DNA from: Adineta steineri
Lineage: Eukaryota; Rotifera; Eurotatoria; Adinetida; Adinetidae
Assembly: GCA_905250115.1 (NCBI GenBank)
Contig: CAJNOI010000113.1
Span: 258,424-322,423, forward strand
Direction of reading: 5' to 3'
Length of the DNA stretch: 64,000 nucleotides
Shown: piece by piece, positions 1 to 10,447 of the stretch
How the letters are laid out: every line of letters starts with the position of its first letter
Position numbering within the stretch: the stretch's first letter is position 1
Notes under the pieces: generated by a model
Databases searched by the model: none
What the model saw: the letters and a program-made list of their open reading frames with translations, nothing else
Told to the model about the DNA's origin: nothing
Made by a program: the position numbers and the translations under genes

Positions 1-138
1 TTCAATTAAGGATTTTGGTATCTTTCCGTCACCATAATCTCCAGAATAGAAAGGATGTAGAAATGATGGTAAATCTGCATTTTGATTAGTGAAATCAATT
101 TTTAAGATTTCTTCAGTTGGTTTATTCGATGAAGACAT
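1..138 (-). CDS. First coding exon of an unidentified protein, cut by the left edge
   Basis: Reading leftward from the ATG at 138-136, a 46-codon open frame runs to base 1 without a stop. The peptide begins MSSSNKPTEEILKIDF and contains LPSFLHPFYSGDYGDGKIPK. It is hydrophilic, with no signal peptide or membrane segment. Just upstream of the ATG the sequence turns AT-rich and non-coding, which supports a real N-terminus, though a 5' leader intron is possible. I do not recognise the family and infer no function. Confidence 0.45.
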   Translation of the reverse strand, partial: MSSSNKPTEEILKIDFTNQNADLPSFLHPFYSGDYGDGKIPKSLIE

Positions 139-1340
139 ATTCTGAAAAGATGAAAAATAATATAATTTTTCTACATCATTCTTTCTGTGTGTTTTCAACT
201 TTTGGTTAACAATAAATTTTTGAACGAAAAAGACAAATGATCAATCTATTATTCACTTATATAAATTCTTTGTTGTCTCAAAAAACCATATATTCATTCA
301 AACATTCAACAAAACGTTCACACAGTTATGTTGACTTCGGTATACAAAACAGACATGTCGCCTAGTACATACTTTGTTAATTTATTCAAGTCAATCAACT
401 ATCATATATCAAGAAGATTGCTTGATAAAAATAATTTCAATAAGATTATAGTTCAAACCTCCCTGTAACGGCATCTTGACTAATGAATTGTTTCATGATC
501 ATAACTACTCGTTAAGAAAATATGAAAGAATGCCTTACACATTCATATATAAGTGAAACCGACGTTTGCTGTTATCTCGCTTAGTATAATTTTTTCTTAT
601 TTTCAATATTATCAACTGAAGATGAATCTAACCGTTTTCAAAAATAATTTCTTAAAAGGGCTTGTCATAGTCGAAACAAATTTTGGAAAATTATCATTAT
701 AAGTAGACTATTTCTATTATTTTAAAATAGAAAGAAAACATAATCCATGAAAACAGCTGATAGTTTTGATTTTATTGCTACATGAGTACGTGGAATACTT
801 TTCCATTCGAATCTCATTGTGTATATTAAACGTCACCAAGCTGTAACACGTACCACCTCGAAAAAAATTCATTTATTTAAAAATTATATCTGAAATACAT
901 CAAAAATATCACCTCACTTCTTTTCTTCTTTCAAAACTAAAACTCAAATGATTATATATATTTTTTTACATTACTAAGCAAATTTGAGAAGATGTTTGCA
1001 TATAATATCACATTCCGAACTAACTTCGTATATTTTCGATTAAAGAAGTGGAATTGAATCGAAACAAGCATAGATTTGTTATCTCAAGAAATTATCGAAT
1101 GATTCATAAATAAAAAGTAGTCAATCCTCTTATCGGAATATAGATGACGTCATATGTTTGCATTATGATTAAGAGAAGATCATGAAGAATCAATTTCGAA
1201 AATAAAGACCAACTTTTCAGTAATTTCGTTAGTTATTAAACTAAAAGAAATATCCTTTTAAGAAGATGAATGAGATATGATACGTTGTATTCTATGAGAA
1301 TTAAAGAACTTCGTTATTTTATTATGATTTTGTTTATCGA
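139..1340. other. AT-rich spacer; contains one perfect CRE palindrome
   Basis: No open frame with coding character or splice-bounded exon is visible. The only distinct feature is a full cAMP-response-element palindrome, TGACGTCA, at 1145-1152, about 1 kb upstream of the left-edge exon and at the 3' side of the SecA-like remnant. Whether it acts on either is unknown. Confidence 0.5.
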
Positions 1341-1344
1341 AGAG

Positions 1345-2075
1345 AGCAATCACAATTATGATGCTAACTTTAATTGCAGCTAATGCAGCAACTATGATTA
1401 ATTTACCTTCACCTGTTGATATTTGTGCTAAACATTCTGTATTTATTTGATTTAAATCTGAATTTAGAAATAACCATAATGCAAGTATTTGAGTATCTCT
1501 TGGATCAAATCCTTTCTTCTTTTGTTTTGACTTTTCTGCAAATAAATAGATAGCTTGACTAACAACGATATATGCGGATCTAATATTTTATCTCGATTAT
1601 CAATTAATAATGGTAAATCATTTAGAATTTTTTCTCCACTTTCTAAATAATCTTTAATTTAATTATTTACATTGTTTTTATCTTCTTTCATTAATTTAAT
1701 TAATTCATAATGATTTCGTTTTAAAGATCTTCTTCTCAATCATTTATATTTTTGTTTTTAATTAGTTCTAATATATCATTATTCTATATTCATTCATTAT
1801 TTGCAACAATCATTAATAAATTAATAATAGTTTGAGGCCTTTCTTAACTCTAAATATTGAATTATTTTAATGCGTTCACTTTCTAAAGTTTTTACATTTA
1901 ATTTTAATTGTTCAATAATTCAGGACCTTGTTAAATAAGGTAATAAATTATAAAATGATTTTGAATTAATATTTTCTATTATTAGATAATCATTTTTCTC
2001 ATGATATTTTTCATCATCAACAATTCTTTGTCCTCTCCAACAAGAATACATGTCATATCCACAAGGGAAAACCTA
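1345..2075 (-). pseudogene. Decayed SecA-like ATPase fragment
   Basis: The minus strand reads as a broken protein. From 2075 leftward comes GFPCGYDMYSCWRGQR, then NDYLIIENINSKSFYNLL, several stops and frame changes, KDYLESGEKILNDLPLLIDN, a further frameshift, and KGFDPRDTQILALWLFLN followed by AQISTGEGKLIIVAALAA near 1365-1440. The last block matches the Walker A neighbourhood of SecA-type DEAD motors (normally TGEGKS/T followed by a hydrophobic run with AALAA). Eukaryotic proteins with SecA-like motor domains are known from rotifers and protists. Here Walker A ends in Leu rather than Ser/Thr and there are multiple stops, so this is a pseudogene. The SecA link rests mainly on that one block. 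Confidence 0.55.
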
Positions 2076-2310
2076 TAACATTGTCTATCGATCTAGGCTA
2101 TATTTTGGAAAAGTAAAGAGAAATAGTAGAAATAAACCTGATTACATAAACAGAACTCATTATTTGTGAAGAGAAAGAAAAAAGTAGAAATGATCCATGT
2201 AACTTTTCTTATATATCTTAAATCATTAATTTAAAGAACTAGTTGGATATACACATACATATAGTTCGTGTTATTGTTTATCTGTCTAACATCATCGACT
2301 ACTGTTTGTT

Positions 2311-2804
2311 ATGGCTTTACATCCTTTATTTCCTAATCTTTATTCATCAATTGATGGTTCTGGAGGTAAAGGTGGACATGTCAGACGACACATAGTGAGC
2401 AATGATCTTTTTTCTTTATTTTTCGATGGTAACGATCGATAACCGATAGCCAACGTATCATTCCGTCGGTCATTCATTACGATATTATGAAAACAGCTGA
2501 CGGAAGGAATCTTTAAAAAAAACACGATTGACAGTCTATCAACATAGAATTTAGTGTAAAGATAGCCATTTGTCCACTCATTTAAAGTGTAAGTGATGAA
2601 TAAGCTAAAAATAAAAAATTACTACTTGCTGTAAATGTCTTTTTCTAGCTTTTTATTTTACCGTTTTAGTTACTTGAAGTCAAACAAACGGAAACGAAAA
2701 ATGAATTAATTGAAGCGCGTGAAAAATTTAAAAATGTATCGTATATGGACGATTCCAATGAATTGCTCCAAATATTCACAAACGTAACTGATATATCAAT
2801 GTAG
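2311..2804 (+). CDS. Possible small two-exon gene of unknown function
   Basis: Exon 1 (2311-2394) starts MALHPLFPNLYSSIDGSGG and can end at a GTGAGC donor. An acceptor TTTTAG at 2664-2669 opens exon 2 (2670-2804) with LLEVKQTETKNELIEAREKF and ends at TAG 2802-2804, giving 72 aa. After the TAG the same frame continues with coding-like sequence (LALIDVEIKLLESM) for 22 codons, so the TAG may be a nonsense mutation in a longer coiled-coil protein. The 275-bp intron is long for this window. The two exons may not belong together. No family recognised. Confidence 0.3.
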
Positions 2805-3609
2805 TTAGCTTTAATCGACGTTGAAATTAAACTACTAGAAAGTATGATAATCTCTTGTTTTAAAAACTAGTTTATTGTTCTTTATTTCTAGATATCCACG
2901 TTGTCGTAAACAACGGCCATTTACCATATTAAACTATAAGTAAAAGAACATTTTTTATTTTATTAGCAAAAGAAATTTTTGCAAAACATTTTTCGTTTTT
3001 AAGACATCAGCTTGTTTGAACCATAATAACGATCTTAACATATACAAGTTGATTTAGCTGAACATGCTTCCTATTTAGAAAAACATTGTCTATCATTTTC
3101 ACAATAAGTATAACCTTGATAATCATTATTCATTGTATAATTAAATGAGAAACGATTAGAAAATCGATCAATATCACATATACACATAAGATCCTCATCA
3201 TAAAAACATTTTAATTCGAAATTACTTCGACATATAAGTGCATAGTATTTAACTTATAGTAAATATACAGATTGTAAAAGTTTACTATTAAGAACGTCGC
3301 ACAAAAAAAAATTTCTAATTTTTATTTTGCGATACTGAAACTTTAAAGTCAAAAAAATAAATATAGGCAAAATATGAATTATATTTCAAATAATTTACAA
3401 AACAAGAAATAGGTGAAAAAAACAAAAATAATACTTTGCAGAATCTTTTCAAATCCATTCACCGGTTCACAAATTCAATTTTTCGAAAATCATATCATAT
3501 TCTATGAAATATCTATAAAAATTGTATCTTGAATTTGTGTTAATGTGAATGAATTCATAGTTAAATAAACTTTAATAAGTGTCACTCTTGCTATAAATAA
3601 TCATCAACA
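2805..3609. other. AT-rich spacer left of the transposon
   Basis: No convincing exon or RNA gene. Several short A- and T-runs; low coding potential on both strands. It ends at the 8-bp target duplication of the transposon. Confidence 0.5.
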
Positions 3610-3617
3610 GGAATATC
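3610..3617. repeat. Target-site duplication, left copy (GGAATATC)
   Basis: Eight bases GGAATATC directly before the left inverted repeat; the same eight follow the right inverted repeat at 9196-9203. The identity places both element boundaries to the base. Confidence 0.85.
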
Positions 3618-3639
3618 CAAGGGGGAAACGGCGGATTCC
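3618..3639. repeat. Left terminal inverted repeat (22 bp)
   Basis: Starts CAAGGGGGAAACGG. Exact inverse complement of 9174-9195. It is much more GC-rich than the surroundings. Confidence 0.9.
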
Positions 3640-3790
3640 CGAGATTCCGAATCCCTGTGAGTACGGTGGGAATCCCTGGAATCTTGGGAATACAATGGGA
3701 ATCCAGGGAGTACAAAAAAATCCTGGGAGTACAATGAAAATCCAGGGAATCCAGGAAATACGTTAAGAATCTGAGGAAAACATTATGCAA
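3630..3790. repeat. Left subterminal repeat array, period about 20 bp
   Basis: Units of the form GGGAATCC(C/A)(T/G)GG or GGGAGTACAATG follow one another at 19-20-bp spacing for about 160 bp. Subterminal repeats of this kind in hAT- and P-like elements are transposase binding sites; here that role is inferred. A matching array lies at the right end. Confidence 0.75.
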
Positions 3791-4050
3791 ATAAACCAAA
3801 TTTAACGCAGATATCACTGTATCTTAAATATAATGAAATATACTTTTATTCAGCCCATGTTTTAAAACCTATTTCATCGAACACGATGTACTAAAAAGCT
3901 AAAATATTTACTAAATACTTTCGAAACTAAGATATGTCATAAGTTTACTAGCTAGTAATGATCTATTTTTATTTCCATCGTTTAAAAACCTACTATTAGT
4001 ACTAATCTGTATCGGCTACATATATTATGTTCTGAATCTTCTATTTGGTA

Positions 4051-5330
4051 ATGCCTTCATCGACACTAGTTTTTGATACATCCATCTTGCCAACAGATGC
4101 ACTTTCTTTTTATGATGATAATTTTTATCAACTGGTTGAGAAAATAGCAGGACCAGGTGAAGCAAAATTATTAGAAGTTCAAGGTATTCGAAGTGTTTAT
4201 TCTTTTTTCAACATCGAAGACGTATTCAACATTCTTTCTTTCACGTGTTCTGCTATAAAAGAGATAAAAAAATTAATTTGTCTTGAAGATGAAGATAAAA
4301 ATTACATGGTGAAACCAGGTTGTCGTAGCAACATTCGATATTTGTATCAACTTCTTTACCAAAAACACGAAGAGCATTTGAAGGAAATTACACCAAAATC
4401 CAAACGAAATAAACAATCACAACTACATCGAAGCAATTCTACAACTATGAATCTCTCACAAGATTCATCGCAAAATACTTCAATATTATCTAACCATCAA
4501 CAAAGTACAACAACACCCAGTAAGCTTTTATACCAATTTTTCGTTTAGTTCTACCGCTAGAGATTTGTAGTCAACTAAATAATCACAGTAGCAACTTTAG
4601 CAAATAAGATATTCTATATTATCTCAAAGGGTGTATGTTACACATAAGAAAGGAAATCCTACTTCGGTAATCAAAATATGAATTCTTTATTATATAATAT
4701 TAAGCCCTTCTATCTTGACAACATCGTATAACATCATATAATGAATAAACAACAGCTACGTTTATCACTTTTTGATTCGACAGTAGTACTAGCGAAATAA
4801 TAATGAGTGTATTTATATAAATTAAATATTTTTATTTAGATTTAATGAATATATTAAATCATCATGGTGTTCTGATTCATATGTTAAATGAATGGTTTGA
4901 AAGAAACTTTCGTACAATATATATTCTGAACGGAAATTTAATTGAAAATGAAGATTACAAGCTTTTAATTGCCTTCAATGGAACATCTGAAGAAGCATGC
5001 ATAACATGCTTCTGTGGTGTTAAAGTACGTTTAACAAGAGTTCGTGAAAACTTCTCTTTAAGCAACTATTATAAACATCTTAAAACAAAAAGCTGTTTGA
5101 TGATGAAGAAGAAAAAAATAACCAGTAGTCCTAACAATGATTCAAATATAATAGATGATGATGAATTGATTGATGATGAAACACCACCAACTATATCAAA
5201 TATCAATCATATACAACCATCAGCTCCAACTATTACTTTTGATACAGTTGATAATGCTAATAAATCGTCGAAACGGTCGACTAACTCACCAAATAAAGGT
5301 TCATCAAAAAAACAACGTAAACAAACATAA
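4051..5330 (+). CDS. Transposon protein A: shared N-terminal domain plus Cys/His zinc-finger-like region (319 aa)
   Basis: Two exons, 4051-4519 and 4840-5330, joined in phase by a GTAAGC donor and TTTATTTAG acceptor. Residues about 9-100 (ILPTDALSF..DNFYQLV..LLEVQGIRSVY..MVKPG) align with the N-terminus of the transposase-like frame downstream. Exon 2 carries CITCFCG, followed after about 23 residues by SNYYKHLKTKSC: a Cys-x2-Cys-x-Cys ... His-x5-Cys arrangement that could bind zinc, reminiscent of BED- or THAP-like fingers but not a clear match to either. The tail is rich in Ser, Asn, Lys and acidic residues, ending SSKKQRKQT, which may be a nuclear-localisation signal. No catalytic motif is seen. 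Probable role: element-encoded DNA-binding accessory factor or repressor (inference). Confidence 0.7.
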
Positions 5331-6069
5331 ATCTTTTATCATGTTCTATGTATATATATATATTTACTAGATGAACTTTTTTTATAAAAAATGTTATACT
5401 ATTTTATTCTTTTCTACAATATTTAATATTTTGTTATTGTGAAAAAACTTTTTTATTTCAATAAAACGAAAATAAATAGGATGTTTATATAATAAAACAG
5501 TAAAAACAGTATTTGTAATTATGTCATTCATCGCTCATACGATTAAACATCGATCTCCAACGCATGATTTCAATCAGTTAATCTATTTGCGGTGTATTGA
5601 ACTATTTTTATTACTATTAATGAATTAGTATGTATTGCAATACCTTATGACAATGTATAGATTACCGTTAAGGTGACAATTTATAGGTTTCTCAATTACG
5701 TAGTATAAGTGCATATGTTGTATATTGTTATTTTTTCTTTTCTCTACTGCTATACATGTCTTATATAACGATCATCGCGTTCTTAACGAACTTCCAACGG
5801 TAAAATGATCAGGAAAGAAAAAACGGGCTCATTCTATAAAATTCAAAAAATATATTTTAAATTCTTCTTTTTCTCTCTCTTTAAATTAGAGAAAATTCAT
5901 TGTCTATATTTCTTTCGTCTCTTATTTTTTGTCTCTATATATACGGAAGGCATTCTTCATATTCATTATTTATCATTAAATCTATATTCGAATAAAGGTA
6001 GTTTTCATTAATTTTTCATAGAATTATAACTAATACATTGCTTCTTTTATTTATTTAGAAATACATAAA
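5331..6069. other. Spacer between the two transposon genes
   Basis: AT-rich, with T-rich tracts and no convincing exon. A TTTATTTAG at 6050-6058, 11 bp before the transposase ATG, looks like a splice acceptor, so the second gene may have a non-coding leader exon in this stretch. Confidence 0.45.
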
Positions 6070-8595
6070 ATGCTTCGAACATTTCCACGATTAGTATTAC
6101 CTAATAATGTTCTCTCATTCGAAGGAGATAATTTTCTCCAACTAGTCAAACAAGCTTGTGGAGAAGTTTTTAAAGAATTGATGGAAGTACTTTCGATCAA
6201 TTCAGTATATAAATTACTTTTGGTTGAAAAAGATATTCTTTCTGTTTTCCAGAAAAATTATAAAGAACTAGTAAATATATCACAACGAGCTTGTCTTCAT
6301 TCCGATGATGGTGAAATAATGCTTAAGCCTGGTTTACGCTTAGATTTTAATCGTTTTATTGAAACTCTTCATGCTATAAACAATCAAAACCAGCAGCAGG
6401 AACGAACATCTAGTTCTAATGATGATATCTTGTCTTTGTTAAAACGATTAATAAAATCAAATCAAATAAATGAAGGCAGTGATGCACAAAATAGCTATTC
6501 ATTTCTGATAGCTTTTTTTGAAAATATTCTTAATAATATTCCGAAGAATAAGAATAACTATCGATATAGCGAGAGTGTATTACATTTTGCACAAGCATTG
6601 TATATACTAGGTGGAAGAAACACATATGAATTCATTCGTTTGAATTTAATAGGTTCTATTCCTGCCTTGTCCACGTTACAAGATAGTCTTGCAAAAGCCG
6701 GTGCAAGCATTGAGGAAGGTACTTTCCGATACGATGCACTTAATCAGCATCGAACATCATTTAACTATCAGGTTGCTGTCTGTTCTGAAGACGCAACCGC
6801 GGTCATAAAGAAAATTACATATAATGCTAGTACTAATACCTTTCATGGATTGTCAACTCCATTGAGACACGGTATTCCTATTTCTCGTCACTTTCAAACT
6901 GACTCATTTGATGAATTACAAGGGTGGTTCGAGAATACGGATAGAGCAAACTATCTAAATCTTCACATGGTTCAGCCACTAATGGCGTCTAATCCGTATT
7001 CGTCGCCGTTTATCTTAGCGGCATATGGAATCAGCAACAAATTTTAAGCCGTCGATGTTCTTCATCGATGGATATGGAAATTCGAGAAGTCTCGAGAGTC
7101 TAGTGTTCGTATTGTTGCTTTCGCAACCGACTGTGACCCACGTTATTTGCTTGCGATGCGTCTTGCAACATCCTTTTTTGCCAAGTATAATAATTATTCC
7201 ATGCACGATCATCTAAATGCACTTGAGATCGATTTACCTAAAGACTGGAGAACCTGGTTCTTTATGTCAACTCGACAAGTCTTTTTTTGTTTTCAAGATC
7301 CAATGCATTTGTGCACAAAAATTCGTAATCGTATTCTTTCTAACACAGCGTCAATGCTAATTGGAAAAGAAACAGTTTCTATAGAAGTACTAATGGAACT
7401 AGTTCAGAATACATCAAAACTTGCTCATGCACTCGTTAAAACAGACATTGATCCGAAAGATCGACAGAATGTTTCGTCTTGTCTCAAACTAGCTAGTGAT
7501 GATGTATCTCTTGCTCTAGAGGACATTAATAATTCTCTAGCTACACGAATTTATTTGTTCCTCTTACGTTGTATCATATTAGCATATGTAGAGCACAATA
7601 CATCGATCGTTGATCGTATCTATAATAGTTGGCTAGCAGTTTTTATATGTCGTATATGGCAGACATGGTTGCTAATAGCTGATAAAAAGGATATGATAGG
7701 AAATTATTCTGAATACAAAAAAGATAATTTGTTTATCACGGTTCCTACACATTTTTCAATTGAGCTTAATGCTCATACTTTACTTGCAATTTGTCTTCTT
7801 GTGCGCCAGCATGAGTTGCCTGATTCATCTCTTTTAATATCAAATTATCATTCACAGTCGTGTGAATCAACGTTCAGACTAACACGATCAATGTCAGGAG
7901 CTTTTTCGTCGGTAGTAAATTTTACTACTGATCAATTTCTTAAACGAGCTGGAAAGCTCTCTGTATTAACCGACTTGGAGAGCAAAAGTGAGTCGGGTCA
8001 ATTGGACTGTCCATTGCAGTTTCCAAAGCATCATAAGCGACGACGAAAACGTCTTGCTCTGAAAAAAATAGCTTCTAGTGCATCTGGTGATGATCATCTT
8101 TCGAATGCTAATATTAAAAATATCATATCTCGTGCTTTCGATGATGCTTATAATCTTCTCGCCAAACTTGGTGTGAACATTGTTCTTGAAAAAAAAAAGA
8201 TGAATAGCATCGGTGGTGTGAGCTCGTTTGTACGTACTCAATTTGAAAACAAATTCAAAAAAATCTCATACGATGATTCTCAAACATACTCATCAGATGA
8301 AGAATCTAGTGAGTACTTAAAATCTAATGTTGATCTTTCACCAAGATCCGATGATGACTGTTCGTCTGAAGATGATGATGATATACCGTCGCTTTCAGCA
8401 AATGGTAAACAACAATTTCATGGGATGAGAATCTTTGATAATGTTCCTCCTTCCGTATCTAACTCATACTTCAAAGTTGATATTGATGGCAAAAAACAAT
8501 TTATCCACAAACAAACAGCTTGCTGGCTTCTAGCAGATGGCAAAGCTAATTTGTCAGCTGATCGGCTTAAACGAGTTCAACAATCAAGTCGTTAG
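6070..8595 (+). pseudogene. Transposase-like gene, one open frame broken by a single TAA (840 residues plus stop)
   Basis: The frame from ATG 6070 to TAG 8593-8595 is open for 842 codons except TAA at 7045-7047 (codon 326). Coding continues in the same frame on both sides (AYGISNKF, stop, AVDVLHRWIWKF). The N-terminal ~100 residues (LPNNVLSFEGDNFLQLV..SINSVYKLL..MLKPGLR) match protein A. Candidate RNase-H-fold acidic residues are Asp354 or Asp356 (AFATDCDPRYL), Asp410 (FQDPMHLCTKIRNR) and Glu599 (SCESTFRLTRSMSG). The second and third blocks resemble the DxPHLxKxxRN and (E)xxFxxxR..G regions of P-element/THAP9-type transposases. The C-terminus is acidic and Ser-rich. The stop may be a real nonsense mutation or a sequence error; an ATG at 7147 in the same frame could give a 482-aa C-terminal product that would lack the first Asp block. 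Confidence 0.75.
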
Positions 8596-8659
8596 ATATA
8601 TATATATATTAGGTTATATAGAAAATTCTATAGTTTTGTTAGACATGATATGTTCTTGC

Positions 8660-8798
8660 TATTTCGTGTTCTTTCAATAGTTATTTTTGTTTGTTATTTC
8701 ATGTTTTTTCGATAGACATTTTGGTTGTTATTTCATGTTCTTTCGATAGTTACTTTTGTTGGTTATTTCGTGTTCTTTCGGTAGATATTTTTGTTTGT
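8660..8798 (+). repeat. 35-bp minisatellite, four copies
   Basis: Four head-to-tail units starting TATTTC(G/A)TGTT and ending TTTTTGTTTGT, at 8660-8694, 8695-8728, 8729-8763 and 8764-8798, differing at a few positions. The array lies 65 bp after the transposase stop, inside the element. Confidence 0.85.
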
Positions 8799-9014
8799 TG
8801 TATTGTATTCTTTTCTTTTCTCATTAAAACTACGAAAAATTAGATTTCTGTATTGTCCCAATTGACTTGACATCCATCTTACTAGGTGACGTGTCCAGAC
8901 ATCTGACGAGGATAGAAATTTTTCTATTGTCTACTCTGGAATTGCTTACTATTCAATATGATAAAGATTCTCTGACTATTATTAGTCATCTGACATAGTT
9001 TAAAGTGTTTAACA

Positions 9015-9173
9015 AGAAAATGGAAATCCCTGGAGTACAGCGGAATCCAGGGAATCCGGTTGAAATCTCAGGAGTACGATGAAAATCTTGAAAATCCTGA
9101 GAATCTCAGGAGTACAACAAGAATCCCGAAAATACGAGTAAAATCCCAAGAATCCCAAAAATCCCGGGAATAC
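9015..9173. repeat. Right subterminal repeat array, period about 20 bp
   Basis: Repeats such as AATCCCTGGAGTACAGC, AATCTCAGGAGTACGATG and AATCTCAGGAGTACAAC recur at about 20-bp spacing up to the right inverted repeat. Same motif family and same strand sense (GGAGTAC) as the left array. Confidence 0.75.
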
Positions 9174-9195
9174 GGAATCCGCCGTTTCCCCCTTG
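9174..9195. repeat. Right terminal inverted repeat (22 bp)
   Basis: Ends CGTTTCCCCCTTG at 9195, the exact inverse complement of 3618-3639. Followed by the second GGAATATC target copy at 9196-9203. Confidence 0.9.
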
Positions 9196-9504
9196 GGAAT
9201 ATCAATCATTTGTCTATTGACAAGAAATAATTCTTTTTTTTAAATATTACGAATGTGTGGATAAATATATGTATTCATGTTGACAAAGATATTTATATTA
9301 ATCTTACACAATTTTTACAATCAAAACAAAGCATGTTCTTTTCTCTTTGATAACTTGACAATATTTCGATCAACTGATATTTAATAACTGTTAAATTCTC
9401 ATTGAAGACATAAATCAATGAATACATTTCTATAAATCAAATATAGTTTATTGTTTATTTTATAAAAATAATTTGCTTGTTTATATAGGTATATTTGAAT
9501 CAGT

Positions 9505-9838
9505 TTAAGAATCCTTGTTTGCTTGACTAGTTGGCAATTGTTGGACTTGTGCACCTGAAACAACTGATTCAGGTCCCCAATGAACTACACCGGGAAAATT
9601 GTTTGGATCGACATGAGGTAAATTGGCTCCTAATTGAGAACTACCACTTATGTTTGGGTTTGCAAGACCAGCAGCTGCTGGTGGAACATTTCCTTGGCCA
9701 GGAACTTAATATAAAACATACGTTTTTTTTGTATTATTTTGAAAATCAAAAACAAATCTACGAAATCTTACTTGTATCATGTCCACCAGGAAAACCACTG
9801 AAGACAGCGCTATTGGGATTAATATTGTTATTTTCCAT
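9505..9838 (-). CDS. Small Pro/Gly/Asn/Gln-rich protein (88 aa), unknown
   Basis: Two exons on the minus strand: 9838-9772 and 9704-9505, separated by a 67-bp GTAAG...AAG intron and joined in phase (89 codons including the stop). The protein starts MENNNINPNSAVFSGFPGG and continues PGQGNVPPAAAGLANPN, with a HVDPNNFPGVVHWGPESVV stretch near the C-terminus. It is low-complexity, apparently disordered, with no signal peptide, membrane segment or cysteines. The clean splice and phase argue that it is real, but I recognise no family. It sits just outside the right end of the transposon, in the opposite orientation. Confidence 0.5.
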
Positions 9839-10447
9839 GAAAATTGTTTATGAATAATGATATATTTTTGAAGGTAAAAACAAACGAATGCAACAAATTT
9901 TATTCGATTGCTTATATAACATATCTTTTCTCTTCGGTTATGCTTCATTTCTTTATATATCAATAACAATAAATATATTATATGAAGAAGAGCACGTGAA
10001 GCTTTTTGCGTATTTTGTAATAATTATATCCTTGAATAGATACAGAATTTATTTTTCGAAGCGATAGTAATGATATAAATTGAAAGAAACATTTTATTAA
10101 GTGAAGAACAATAGAAATCAAATGATAAACTAAGTTTATAAATAAAAGCAATTTGATATGGGTATGCTGAACATTTGTTTCTAGATGGTGTGAATACGTG
10201 TTTGATAATTACTTATACCCACACCCTCAAGATAGTTTTCTTGTTTTAACTATTGTATGATAGAAATCAAATATATATTTATCTTTTTATTTATTTGGAA
10301 TTTTGTTTAAAACATATTAAAAATATGAATAACGTGCTAATAAAACTAATTCGAAGATTAATGAAGAATAAAATGAAATCTATCTCTAGCATAGATAAAT
10401 GACAAAGCAATGATTAATTGAACTTTGATTAAGAAATATCGATCTGT
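9839..10447. other. Spacer with C-rich motif TACCCACACCCT
   Basis: No coding signal. The 12-mer TACCCACACCCT at 10216-10227 recurs exactly at 19969-19980 and stands out in AT-rich DNA. Confidence 0.45.

Larger units (their letters stand above)
3618..9195 (+). mobile_element. Complete 5,578-bp DNA transposon with perfect TIRs and 8-bp TSD
   Basis: The left end at 3618 starts CAAGGGGGAAACGGCGGATT; the right end at 9174-9195 is its exact inverse complement over 22 bp. Both ends are flanked by the direct repeat GGAATATC (3610-3617 and 9196-9203), an 8-bp target-site duplication. Termini starting with CA and an 8-bp TSD fit the hAT and P superfamilies. Inside each end is about 170 bp of short repeats with a period near 20 bp. 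The body carries two + strand genes with a related N-terminal domain: a two-exon zinc-finger-like protein (4051-5330) and a large transposase-like frame (6070-8595). A 35-bp minisatellite follows. The identical TIRs and TSD imply recent insertion. The single stop in the transposase suggests this copy is no longer autonomous, or is a non-coding variant of an active family. Confidence 0.9.

Noticed and set aside
3572-3817. 81-codon minus frame over the left end of the transposon
   Set aside because: Pro/Leu/Ile-rich translation of the subterminal repeats; it crosses the element boundary and includes the TIR.
9009-9209. 66-codon minus frame over the right end of the transposon
   Set aside because: Same reason: translation of subterminal repeats across the element boundary.
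9531-9857. 108-codon + strand frame
   Set aside because: Antisense to the spliced 88-aa gene on the minus strand, which has proper GT-AG borders and phase.
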